Positions 9,387-17,478 of a DNA stretch of 64,000 bases are shown piece by piece. Position 1 is the first letter of the stretch, and each line of letters opens with the position of its first letter. A program made the position numbers and the translations under genes. The notes under the pieces are model-generated. The model saw only the letters and a list, made by a program, of their open reading frames with translations. It made no database searches and was not told where the DNA came from. This stretch comes from Paracoccus methylarcula (lineage in GTDB: Bacteria > Pseudomonadota > Alphaproteobacteria > Rhodobacterales > Rhodobacteraceae), in NCBI RefSeq assembly GCF_003007735.2, contig NZ_PXNQ02000004.1, forward strand, positions 124,001-188,000. The letters are read 5' to 3'.

Positions 9387-10307
9387 TCAGTTCCGCAGCA
9401 CGATGCAGCGTCCGCCGATCTTCTTGAATTTCAGGCAGAAACTTGCGGCTTCGCGCCTGCTTTCATAGCCGATCTGGGCGGTATAGATGGGGCGCGGCAT
9501 GCCGCTTAGCTTCTTGCGGACATAGCCGACGCGCTTGCCTCCGAGGATCGGGTTCAGGCTGCGGTTCAGGCGGGTGACCTGTTGAATGGCACCGGACCGG
9601 CTTGGATGGCTGGCGACGATCACGCCCCATGGAAAGACACGGGGCTGGATGATGAATTCGCGCAGGCTGCGATCGCCCGCCATCTTCTCGCAGGCGGGGC
9701 GGAACTCCATCTCGGGGGTCAGGTCCAGTTTCAGGTCACCATCGCCGGGCGGGTTGTCGCGCCAGCGCAGGGCGTCGAAACCGGTGATCGCCTCGACATA
9801 ATCCAGTGTTTCATAGGGTAGCGTGGTCTGCTTGGCGATGAAGCGCGCGGCACGATTCTCGCCGCCGTTATAGGCGATGGCGGCCAGCCCGATATTGCCG
9901 AAACTGTCCCGCAGGTAGTCCAGATACCACGCGGCCTTGCGGATCGCCTGCGCCGGGTTGAACGGATCGTCCAGATCGTAGAGATCGGCGGTGCCCGGCA
10001 TGAACTGGGCTATCCCCAGGGCCCCCGCCGGGCTGACCGCGCCGGGCTCGAACCGGCTTTCCTTCCAGAGCAGGCGCGCGAGGAAATTCGGGTCGAGCCC
10101 GTTCTCGGCGGCATTGCGTTCGATCAACTGGCAGACATCTCTGGTGTAATGGTCCAGCCGGACACAGTCGCGCCCGTCATCCGAGCAGCGCTTCTCTTCG
10201 CTGGTCCGGGCTGGCGGGTTGCCCTTGACAGTATCCACGGCGGGCCGTGCCAAGGCCTGGCCAGAGATAGCGAGCAAGATCAAGATAAACGATATGAAAT
10301 GACGCAT
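9387..10307 (-). CDS. Lytic transglycosylase (SLT domain) with SPOR-like C-terminus
   Basis: A 306-residue periplasmic murein hydrolase. The signal peptide is MRHFISFILILLAISGQALA. The SLT domain spans about 52-170, with catalytic Glu83 in LLWKESRFEPGA, the SPAGALGIAQFMPGTA motif and AYNGG near 150. After a linker, the C-terminal 75 residues (from the IVASHPSRSGA region, with the Cys pair in SFCLKFKKIGGRC) look like a SPOR-type peptidoglycan-binding fold; this last point is inference. ATG 10307 is used because the signal peptide starts there. It is convergent with the excalibur gene. Confidence 0.9.
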   Translation of the reverse strand: MRHFISFILILLAISGQALARPAVDTVKGNPPARTSEEKRCSDDGRDCVRLDHYTRDVCQLIERNAAENGLDPNFLARLLWKESRFEPGAVSPAGALGIAQFMPGTADLYDLDDPFNPAQAIRKAAWYLDYLRDSFGNIGLAAIAYNGGENRAARFIAKQTTLPYETLDYVEAITGFDALRWRDNPPGDGDLKLDLTPEMEFRPACEKMAGDRSLREFIIQPRVFPWGVIVASHPSRSGAIQQVTRLNRSLNPILGGKRVGYVRKKLSGMPRPIYTAQIGYESRREAASFCLKFKKIGGRCIVLRN

Positions 10308-10393
10308 CGTGAGGCAAATCATCCAGCCGGATTTCCGCGGCATCTCCTGTCGAAACCGTTTCCGGTTTCCGCGGGAATGCCTTGGGTCCCCGC

Positions 10394-11164
10394 CTATCCC
10401 TTCTTGCTCGGCTTTTTGGGTTTCTTCGCAGCGCTTGCGGCCTTGCGGGCAGCCTTCTTTGCCGCTTTCTTCGCGGCCTTCTCGGCTGCTTTCGCGGCTT
10501 TCATGGCGGCGCGCCGGGCGTCTTTCTCAAGCTGCTTCGCCGCTTTGCGGGCCTCTTTTTCGGCCTGCTTGGCGACTTTCCTGGCAGCCTTCCTGGCGGC
10601 TTTCTCGGCTGCCTCGACAGGGGTGACCGGGGCCGGTGACGTCGCGTCGGCCTTTGCGGCGCCGCTTTCGGTGGCGGGTGCTGGCGGCGATACGGGGGGC
10701 GCCGGTATTCTTGCGACAGGTTTTGCGGAAGCCTTGGCGACGCGGCGCGACCCGGTTCGCTGGTCGGGTTTGCGGGTTTCCGATGTTTTGCGGCCGGCGG
10801 GTTTACGGGTGCCGCCGCGCGCTGCGGTTTTCGTCTTGGCCGTGGCCGTCCGCCCGGTTGTGGCGGGTTTGGGCGTGACGGGCTTGGCGCCGGTGGTGTT
10901 CCTGGCTTTGCCGTCCGGTGTCAGGCCGCGGCGGCGGCGCTCGTTCGTGCAGCGGCGCAGGGCCGCGCCAAGCAGATCAGCGCGCGAGACCTCGCCATTC
11001 TTGCCCGGCTCGCCAGCGGTTGCGGCCGCCTTGCCAAGATCGTCGATCAGGCGCATCAGATCGGCCACGCTCAGCGCGGCGATGGCGGGTTGCCTGCTGG
11101 CGGCGGCCAGTGACCGCTCCCCGGCGGGCAGGGTCTCTTGTTCGAGTTTCCGGTAATTCGGCAT
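10394..11164 (-). CDS. Histone H1-like Ala/Lys-rich protein with a short N-terminal domain
   Basis: A 256-residue, extremely basic protein. Residues 1-80 form an ordinary-looking alpha-helical domain (LSVADLMRLIDDLGKA, RADLLGAALRRCTNERRRRG). Residues 80-165 are a Pro/Thr/Lys/Arg-rich linker. Residues about 180-256 are an almost uninterrupted run of A-A-K-x units (AARKAARKVAKQAEKEARKA), ending KKPKKPSKKG. Such AAK tails bind DNA non-specifically, as in eukaryotic H1 and bacterial AlgP/HctB-like proteins. The N-terminal half has no family I can name. A chromatin or nucleic-acid compaction role is inferred. The tail is encoded by degenerate repeats of GCC/GCG/AAG codons. Confidence 0.7.
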   Translation of the reverse strand: MPNYRKLEQETLPAGERSLAAASRQPAIAALSVADLMRLIDDLGKAAATAGEPGKNGEVSRADLLGAALRRCTNERRRRGLTPDGKARNTTGAKPVTPKPATTGRTATAKTKTAARGGTRKPAGRKTSETRKPDQRTGSRRVAKASAKPVARIPAPPVSPPAPATESGAAKADATSPAPVTPVEAAEKAARKAARKVAKQAEKEARKAAKQLEKDARRAAMKAAKAAEKAAKKAAKKAARKAASAAKKPKKPSKKG

Positions 11165-11236
11165 GGCGGCCCTTTATGAAGGCTATCGGTCTTGCTGCGC
11201 AGATTGCGTGAGAGTTCGCGGATTTGCAATTGAAAT

Positions 11237-11259
11237 GGCCCCGATCATGGATCGGGGCC
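11237..11259. terminator. Ten-base-pair stem-loop downstream of the L,D-transpeptidase
   Basis: GGCCCCGATC-ATG-GATCGGGGCC is a perfect ten-base inverted repeat between the stop of the L,D-transpeptidase gene (11289, minus) and the start of the histone-like gene (11164). On the minus strand it is followed by ATTTC, a weak U-tract, so it is probably a terminator for the transpeptidase gene. Confidence 0.55.
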
Positions 11260-11288
11260 GGAAAAACGCATGAAACTGCGGATGCGGA

Positions 11289-12082
11289 TCATCGCGCCGG
11301 AACAGCGCTCTCAACCAGCGGTTCCTGAGTGGCCGAGGTCGCAGCCGCAGCGGTTGCCTGTGCCTGTTCCCTTGCCGGGATGACATAGCCTTCCGGGGTT
11401 TCGATCAATGGGCCCTCGTAGCGAAGGCTGTCGGCCTGGCTGCGCACCGTTACGCGGGTGCCATTCCCGGTTTCGTCGAACAGATCCATGATGTCCTGGT
11501 TGAACAGGCGGATGCAGCCTGCCGAGGTGGCCTTGCCGATCGACGAGGGATCCATGGTGCCATGGATACGGTAATAGGTGTCGCGGCCACCGCGATAGAG
11601 ATACAGCGCACGCGACCCCAGGGGGTTGTCGACGCCGCCGGGCAGGCCGCCCGCGAATTGCGCGTAAAGCTCGGGTTCGGTGCGGATCATGTTCTGGGTA
11701 GCGTCCAGCTTGGCCATCTCTTCTTGAGCGAGACGACCGCATTGCCGGTGAAGCCCTTGCCGGCACGGCCCACGGCGATGCCGAAGCGCATTGCCTCGCC
11801 GCTTTCCATCACGTGATAGAGCACGCGGGCATAGGGGTCGACAACGATCGTGCCGGGAGCCTCGGGGCCGTTATAGGGCACGCGCTGGCGCTTGTTGCGT
11901 TCGTTCAGATAGGCGGCGCGCACCGCGGGAATCTCGATCGATTCGCCATTCGGGCCGGTATCGGTGCGGGCCTGATAGATCGAGGGCACGTCTCCGGTGG
12001 CGAGATTGATGGCGGTGGGTTGTGTGGGGCCGCAGGCGGAGAGGCCGAAAGCCACCACTGCAAGCAGGTAAGCGAAGCGCAT
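11289..12082 (-). pseudogene. L,D-transpeptidase (YkuD) lipoprotein, frame broken once
   Basis: Two frames together encode one L,D-transpeptidase, a periplasmic enzyme making 3-3 peptidoglycan cross-links or anchoring lipoproteins. The 5' frame (12082 to about 11702) gives a lipoprotein signal (AYLLAVVAFGLSACG, lipobox Cys) and the start of the YkuD domain up to KKRWPSWT. The 3' frame (about 11700 to 11289) resumes as TQNMIRTEPE and carries the catalytic motif HGTMDPSSIGKATSAGCIRL with Cys and His intact. Adding one C to ACGCTACCC (near 11700) gives WPSWTPTQNMI, the expected family sequence. Either a one-base sequencing error or a recent frameshift. ATG 12082 is preceded by AAGGAA. Confidence 0.85.
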
Positions 12083-12511
12083 CGTCAATTTCCTTGTTCG
12101 GCAGCAGATACGCTGAAAAGCGGCGCATCCGAGGCAACGTCTTTGTCGCGAATCCGGTATGGCAGCAGAACCATACGCGATTCGAGCTCATTCCATCAGC
12201 CTGTCACGGGGTTGGGCAGTCAACCCCGGCGGCCGTTCACGATGGGAATTGATGAGGATCTGTGGCTAATCGATCCTAGTAAATTCACCCAAAAGGAGAA
12301 ATTGAAACATAAATACAACCAATGGGCGCATATGATCACGGCGGCTTTATCCTGTTTCGCGGAAAGCTCACGTGAATGTGCATCATCTGGCGATTCCTCC
12401 ACGGCAATTCCGTCCGGCGGGCCGGGCTGCGCCCATCCCATCCCGACAGGGCCGATTGCCCTTCGGAAGGCGCGTGACTAAGCTGACCCGAAACCAGCAA
12501 AGACATTTGAC
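12083..12511. other. Gene-free gap with a short AT-rich island
   Basis: About 430 bases between the divergent starts of the L,D-transpeptidase and MFS genes. I see no convincing gene. Bases about 12245-12340 are clearly richer in A/T than the surroundings. An open frame from ATG 12241 to 12481 would encode 79 residues starting MGIDEDLWLIDPSKFTQKEK, but it lacks a ribosome site and its second half looks like random GC-rich translation. Confidence 0.5.
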
Positions 12512-14151
12512 GTGAGACATAAAGATACTCCCCGGTCCTCGGCCTTCGCGCCCTTTCGGCACCATGATTTCCGTATCCTGTGGGGGGCGACCCTGGCGTC
12601 GAATTTCGGTGGGCTGGTGCAGGCGGTCGGCGCCGCATGGCTGATGACCCAACTGACCGAGAGCGCGACGCTGATCGCGCTGGTCCAGGCGTCGAATACC
12701 TTGCCGATCATGCTGCTGGCCCTGATATCCGGGGCGCTGGCGGATCTGTTCGACCGCAAGCTGCTGCTCTTGGCCGCGCAGAGCCTGATGCTGCTGATCT
12801 CCGCCTTGCTGGCATTCGTGGCGTGGCAGGGGTGGCTGACACCCTGGCTGCTTCTGGGCTTTACTTTCCTGATCGGGGCGGGGCAGGCATTGTATAACCC
12901 GCCCTGGCAGGCCAGCATGGGCGATCTCGTTCCGCGAGAGGACTTGCCCGCGGCGGTGACGCTGAATTCGGTGGGCTTCAACCTGATGCGCAGCGTCGGT
13001 CCGGCCGCCGGCGGCTTCATCGTTGCCGGTTTTGGCGCGGCGGCGGCCTTTACCGTGAACGCCATGAGCTACCTGCGCTGATCGGTGCATTGGCGCGATG
13101 GAAGCCGGATGTCGCGCCCCGGACGATACGACGGGAACCCTTTGTCGCGGCGGTGGGTGCGGGGCTGCGCTATGTCGCATTGTCGCCCAACCTGTTGCGG
13201 GTCATCCTGCGGGCGGCGCTGTTCGGCTTTGCGGGCGTGTCGGTTCTGGCGCTGCTGCCGCTGATCGCCAAGAGCCATCCCGAGGGCGGCTCGCTGCTGT
13301 TTGGCGGGTTGCTCGGCTGTTTCGGGATCGGGGCGATCATGGGCGCGATGTTCAACCCGCGCATCCGGGAAAGCTTCGACAACGAGATCGTGATCCGCGT
13401 CGCCTTCCTGGGCTTTGCCCTTGCGGCGGCGATCCTGGGGCAGACGCAATCGGTCTGGCTTCATGCATTGGCGATGCTGCCTGCGGGCGCGTCATGGGTT
13501 CTGGCACTGTCGTTGTTCAATGTGACCGTCCAGCTTTCCACCCCGCGATGGGTCGTGGCGCGCGCGCTGGCACTGTATCAGACGGCGACATTCGGCGGCA
13601 TGGCGGCGGGCTCGTGGATCTGGGGCAGCGTGGCTGGTGCGCAGGGGCTGGGCACCGCCCTGACCATGGCGGGGGCGTTTCTTGCGGCGGGCGCGCTGGT
13701 CGGGCTGTGGTTCCGCGCGCCGGAATTCGGCAAGGCCGATCTCGATCCCGCCAACCGCTTTCAGGAACCGGCGCTGCGGCTGGATCTGCGCGGGCGGTCC
13801 GGCCCGATCATGATCATGGTCGATTACCGGATCGCGCAGAAGGATGTTCCCGAATTCCTGCGCCTGATGCAGAAGCGGCGCAATATCCGCCGCCGTGACG
13901 GCGCCCGGAACTGGGCGCTGCTGCGCGATTTGGAACATCCCGATCTTTGGTCGGAAAGCTATCACATCGCGACATGGGACGAATATGTCCGCCACAACCT
14001 GCGCCGCACCAAGTCCGATGCCGAAGTCACCGCCGAACTGCGCGCCCTGCATATTGGCGAGGGCGACCCGGTCGTGCATCGCATGATCGAGCGTCATTCG
14101 GTAAGTTTGCAGGATGACGTTCCGCTGGTCGGAAAATTGGAGGTGCCCTGA
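12512..14151 (+). pseudogene. MFS exporter with C-terminal ABM-like domain, frame broken once
   Basis: One gene of the MFS_3 (EntS-like) exporter family, split by a frameshift. The first frame (12512-13081, GTG start) covers six transmembrane helices and stops at AMSYLR. The second frame (from 13082) continues RWKPDVAPR and the remaining helices, and ends in a soluble domain of about 110 residues (IMIMVDYRIAQKDVPEFLRL) typical of this family, which resembles an antibiotic-biosynthesis-monooxygenase fold. Adding one C at CTGCGCTG (near 13076) gives MSYLPLIGALARW, the expected link. Total length would be about 546 residues. By family it exports siderophores or drugs. The glycosyltransferase gene follows after one base. 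Confidence 0.85.
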
Positions 14152-14152
14152 A

Positions 14153-15190
14153 ATGACGGAAAACCCGCTGGTCATCGCCCCCAATCTCAAGCGCCGCCTG
14201 TCGGGTGTGACCGCGACAGTGGTGCGGCTGATTCCGGTGCAGGCCCGGATGATCGCGATCTGTGCCACCGGCCCCGGATTGCCTGCGGGATTGCCGCATA
14301 TCCCCCTGATCCGCGCCGCGACCATGCCGCGCGACCGCTGGCGGGTCTGGCATGCCCGGCGCAATACCGAGATGCTGCTGGGGCTGGTGCTGACACGGCT
14401 GTTGCGGCGCAAATACCGGCTGCTGTTCACCTCGGCCTCGCAAAGGCGGCATAGCGGCTATACCAAATGGCTGATCGGCCGGATGGACTCGCTGGTGGCG
14501 ACCTCGGCCAAGGGGGCGGGCTATCTGGATCATCCCGCGCGGGTCATCCATCACGGCATCGATACCGAGGGTTTCGCCCCGCCGGAGGACCGGGCGGCGC
14601 TGCGCGAAAGCCTCGGGCTTCCTGTTGGTGATCTGCTGGTCGGTTGCTATGGCCGCATCCGGGCGCAGAAGGGAACCGGTGATTTCGTGCAGGCGATGAT
14701 CGCGCTCTTGCCCTCACGTCCCGATGTCACCGCGCTGGTCATGGGCCGGGCGACCGAGAAGCATCAAGGCTATCTTGCCGATCTGAAGTGGCAGGTCGAA
14801 AAGGCCGGGCTGAGCGGGCGGATCCGCTTCCTGCCAGAGGTGCCGGTGGACCGGATGGCCGATTGGTATGGCGTGCTGGACCTTTATGTTGCACCGCAGC
14901 GATGGGAGGGGTTCGGCCTGACCCCGCTTGAGGCGATGGCCTGCGGTGTGCCGGTCGTGGCCACTCGCGTCGGCGCTTTCGAGGAACTGATCGCGCCCGA
15001 GACCGGGACATTGATCGCGCCGCAGGACGAGGCTGCGATGCGGACAGCGGTGGCGGATTGGCTGGACAATCCGGATGCATTGGCCCGGGCGGGTGACGCT
15101 GCGCGCGACCACGCCGTCCTGAACCACGGGATCGAGTCCGAGGCCCGTGCGCTGGTCGATATCTATCGCGAATTGCTGGCGCGGCCATGA
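14153..15190 (+). CDS. GT4 glycosyltransferase, LpsB-like (LPS core)
   Basis: A 345-residue family 4 glycosyltransferase with a GT-B fold. The N-terminal region PLVIAPNLKRRLSGVTATVV resembles rhizobial LpsB. The C-terminal nucleotide-sugar lobe has GRIRAQKGTGDFVQAM, the SRIRFLPEV-like region, and the E-x7-E motif in WEGFGLTPLEAMACGVPVVA. LpsB enzymes add mannose or a related sugar to the lipopolysaccharide core at the inner face of the membrane. It starts one base after the MFS stop and overlaps the next glycosyltransferase by four bases (ATGA), so the two belong to one transcript. The specific sugar is not readable. Confidence 0.85.
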   Translation: MTENPLVIAPNLKRRLSGVTATVVRLIPVQARMIAICATGPGLPAGLPHIPLIRAATMPRDRWRVWHARRNTEMLLGLVLTRLLRRKYRLLFTSASQRRHSGYTKWLIGRMDSLVATSAKGAGYLDHPARVIHHGIDTEGFAPPEDRAALRESLGLPVGDLLVGCYGRIRAQKGTGDFVQAMIALLPSRPDVTALVMGRATEKHQGYLADLKWQVEKAGLSGRIRFLPEVPVDRMADWYGVLDLYVAPQRWEGFGLTPLEAMACGVPVVATRVGAFEELIAPETGTLIAPQDEAAMRTAVADWLDNPDALARAGDAARDHAVLNHGIESEARALVDIYRELLARP

Positions 15191-15825
15191 CCCCGCTGCG
15201 CTTTCATATCGCCCGGCTGCTGCGCGACGAGGCGGCGCTTGCGCGGCTGTCGGTTCCGCAAGGCAATCTGCTGGCCGCTCTCACGGGCAGGAACGTGGCG
15301 CTGATCGGCAATGCCCGCTCCCTGGCCGAGACCAGCCATGGCGCCGAGATCGACGCCGCCGATCTGGTGATCCGGATCAATCGCGCACCCATGCCCTCGG
15401 CGCGAAGCCATGGCAGCCGGACCGACTGGCTGGCGCTTGCCGTTCGGCTGTCCGGGCAGGATCGGGCACGGATCTCCCCGGATCGGATCCTGTGGATGTC
15501 GCATAAGCGCAAGCGGCTGGATTGGCAAAGCGCGACCAGCGCCGGGTTCTACCTGCATCCGCTTGCCGATTACCGGGCGCTGAAGGACCGGCTGGCCGCG
15601 CCGCCCACCACGGGCGCGATGATGATCGATCTGCTGATGCGTTCGGATCTGGCGCGGCTGACGCTTTACGGCTTTGACTTCTTCGCCAGCCAGAGCCTGT
15701 CGGGACATCGCAGTGCCGGACAGGTGCCGCATGATTTCAGTGCCGAGGCCGGATGGGTCGCCGATCTGGCGCGGCGTGACGGGCGGCTGGTTCTGTCCGA
15801 TCCACCCGCAAGGGCAGGGGGATAA
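15187..15825 (+). CDS. GT29-like (sialyltransferase-fold) glycosyltransferase
   Basis: A 212-residue protein with motifs resembling family 29 glycosyltransferases: VALIGNARSLAETSHGAEID with DLVIRINRAP (like sialyl motif L), then PTTGAMMIDLLMRSDLARLT and LYGFDFF (like motif S), and a final HDFSAEAGWV with the His and Glu of the very-small motifs. No signal peptide or membrane anchor, so it acts in the cytosol. Overlap with the LpsB-like gene implies a shared role in LPS or capsule decoration. Whether it transfers sialic acid, Kdo or another nonulosonate is unknown. Confidence 0.75.
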   Translation: MTPLRFHIARLLRDEAALARLSVPQGNLLAALTGRNVALIGNARSLAETSHGAEIDAADLVIRINRAPMPSARSHGSRTDWLALAVRLSGQDRARISPDRILWMSHKRKRLDWQSATSAGFYLHPLADYRALKDRLAAPPTTGAMMIDLLMRSDLARLTLYGFDFFASQSLSGHRSAGQVPHDFSAEAGWVADLARRDGRLVLSDPPARAGG

Positions 15826-15829
15826 GCCG

Positions 15830-16555
15830 ATGTTCCCGATCCGCGACCATAACCCCTCCCAAAGCCGGCCGATCGTCACCTATCTGCTGATCGCGGCGAA
15901 TGTGGCGATGTATCTGCTGACCCTGCCCGCGCTGGAGGGCGGAGAGATGCTGTGGGTGCGGCTGGCGCTCTACCCGCTGGCGATCTCGAACGGAGAGATG
16001 TTTTCGGGGTTGCTGACCCATATGTTCCTGCATGCGGGCTTCATGCATCTCGCGGGCAACATGCTGTTTTTGTGGATCTTCGGGGACAACCTGGAAGACC
16101 AGATGGGAAAGCCGGGTTTCCTGGCCTTCTACCTGGCCTGCGGGCTTGCCGCCGCAGCCGGTCAGATCGCCTCCGAGCCGTTCTCGCCGGTTCCAATGGT
16201 CGGCGCCTCGGGCGCGATTGCGGGCGTGATGGGGGGATACCTGCTGCTCTTTCCCAAGGCGCGGATCGATATCCTGTTCATCTTCATCATCTTTTTCAAG
16301 GTCTTCACCGTGCCGGCATGGATCATGCTGGCCCTGTGGTTCGCGATCCAGCTTTTCGGCGGCTTCAGCTCGGTCGGATCGGAGGGCGGCGTTGCCTATT
16401 GGGCCCATGCCGGCGGGTTCCTCGCCGGCCTTATCCTGACATTGCCGGTTTTCCTGCGGCGTGGCGGCCCCTCGTTCTGGAACCGCACCCATGGCAAGCC
16501 GCCCCACGCGGATGCGGTCTACCCGCCAAGCCGGATTCCCCGCGTGCGGCGGTAA
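15830..16555 (+). CDS. Rhomboid family intramembrane serine protease
   Basis: A 241-residue membrane protein with six hydrophobic helices. The catalytic dyad is present: Ser in VGASGAIAGVMGGY (helix 4) and His in AHAGGFLAGL (helix 6). Other family marks are HMFLHAGFMHLAGNMLFLWIFG and DQMGKPGFLAFYL. It cleaves transmembrane substrates in the inner membrane. The start at 15830 is five bases after the GT29-like stop, so it may belong to the same transcript. The C-terminus is a short basic, Pro-rich tail. Substrates are unknown. Confidence 0.93.
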   Translation: MFPIRDHNPSQSRPIVTYLLIAANVAMYLLTLPALEGGEMLWVRLALYPLAISNGEMFSGLLTHMFLHAGFMHLAGNMLFLWIFGDNLEDQMGKPGFLAFYLACGLAAAAGQIASEPFSPVPMVGASGAIAGVMGGYLLLFPKARIDILFIFIIFFKVFTVPAWIMLALWFAIQLFGGFSSVGSEGGVAYWAHAGGFLAGLILTLPVFLRRGGPSFWNRTHGKPPHADAVYPPSRIPRVRR

Positions 16556-16565
16556 GGCCAACCCG

Positions 16566-17222
16566 TCAATCCGGCATGCGCCCGATGCTCATATGCCGCT
16601 TGCGGCCAAAGCCGGGGCGCCGCTCGACCTTGAAACCCACTGCTTCCAACGCCCGGCGTACATGCCCGGCGGCTGTATAGGTCGCAAAGCTGCCGCCGGG
16701 GGCGGTGTGGCGCCCGACCTCGGCCATCAGTTCTTCCGACCACATCTCGGGGTTTTTCGCGGGGGAGAAGCCGTCGAGAAACCATGCCTCCGCGCATCCC
16801 CGCCATTGCGGCAGGGTCTCGCGCACATCGCCTTCAATCACCCGCAATTCGACCTGCCCGACCGCGATGACCTGTTGCCCCCATCCGGCGCGAAGCTGCG
16901 CCGCAAGACCGGCCAGTTCAGGGAAGGCGGCATGGGCCTGTTCAAGCTGCGGCAGGCTCATCGGGAAGGCCTCGAAGCTGGTCATCGCCACGGGAGCCTG
17001 CGTGATCGCCGCCAGCGCGAGGCAGTTCAGCCCGGTGCCAAAGCCAAGTTCCGCGACATGGAAGCCGGGGCGAAGCCGCGCTGGCAGGCCGTTGCCGGTC
17101 AGGAAGACATGCCGGGTCTCGGCCAGGCCCCCGGCAAGGCTGAAATAGGGATCGTCGAAACATGTCGCCACCGGTACTCCGCCCTCGCGCCATTCCAGCA
17201 CGGGCTCATTGCGTCCCGCCAT
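16566..17222 (-). CDS. mnmD: tRNA (mnm5s2U34) methyltransferase MnmD
   Basis: A 218-residue SAM-dependent methyltransferase equivalent to the N-terminal half of bifunctional E. coli MnmC. It starts MAGRNEPVLEWREGGVPVA, with family motifs DDPYFSLAGGLAETRHVFL, ELGFGTGLNCL (SAM loop), DVRETLP and WFLDGFSPAKNPEMWSEELM. It methylates the 5-aminomethyl group at the wobble uridine of tRNAs. The oxidoreductase half of MnmC is encoded separately and divergently about 250 bases away. The start at 17222 lies just beside a dispersed repeat, whose end abuts the coding region. Confidence 0.92.
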   Translation of the reverse strand: MAGRNEPVLEWREGGVPVATCFDDPYFSLAGGLAETRHVFLTGNGLPARLRPGFHVAELGFGTGLNCLALAAITQAPVAMTSFEAFPMSLPQLEQAHAAFPELAGLAAQLRAGWGQQVIAVGQVELRVIEGDVRETLPQWRGCAEAWFLDGFSPAKNPEMWSEELMAEVGRHTAPGGSFATYTAAGHVRRALEAVGFKVERRPGFGRKRHMSIGRMPD

Positions 17223-17268
17223 GGCCGGGGTTCCACCCCGGACCCCGAGGTATTTGGACAAAGAAGAA
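17223..17268 (+). repeat. Dispersed hairpin-tail repeat, copy D
   Basis: GGCCGGGGTTCCACCCCGGA forms a short GC hairpin, followed by CCCCGAGGTATTTGGACAAAGAAGAAGG. It matches the layout of copies near 23.3, 46.1 and 61.2 kb (hairpin, then CCCCGAGGATATTT, then AAGAAGAA) but diverges in the hairpin and has ACAAAGAAGAAG in place of ATGAAGAAG. It sits immediately upstream of mnmD in antisense orientation. Confidence 0.7.
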
Positions 17269-17478
17269 GGCAGCTTTGGATTGGAGGGCATATTCGCTGG
17301 CGATGCTTGCGGGATTTGAACAGCTATAGAGGTTAAGCTGTCGCGGTGGCAACTACCGGGGTAGGGGGGAATGGCGCTGGCTTGTGCCTTGGTTGCGTAG
17401 CGATGTATGCCGGGCCCGTCATTTCCAGCGAAAGGTCGCAATCCCTTGCCCGGTCCCAGCAGAACAGAGAATGCCGAC

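Noticed and set aside
10394..10640. The GC-rich repeats as a tandem DNA repeat of structural or phase-variable type
   Set aside because: The repeats follow the AAK amino-acid pattern with varied codons and no exact unit. They are explained by coding of the Ala/Lys tail.
12220..12481. Short open frames on both strands in the gap before the MFS gene
   Set aside because: No ribosome site and no homology I recognise. The first half of the plus frame looks unusual, so it is listed only as an AT-rich island.
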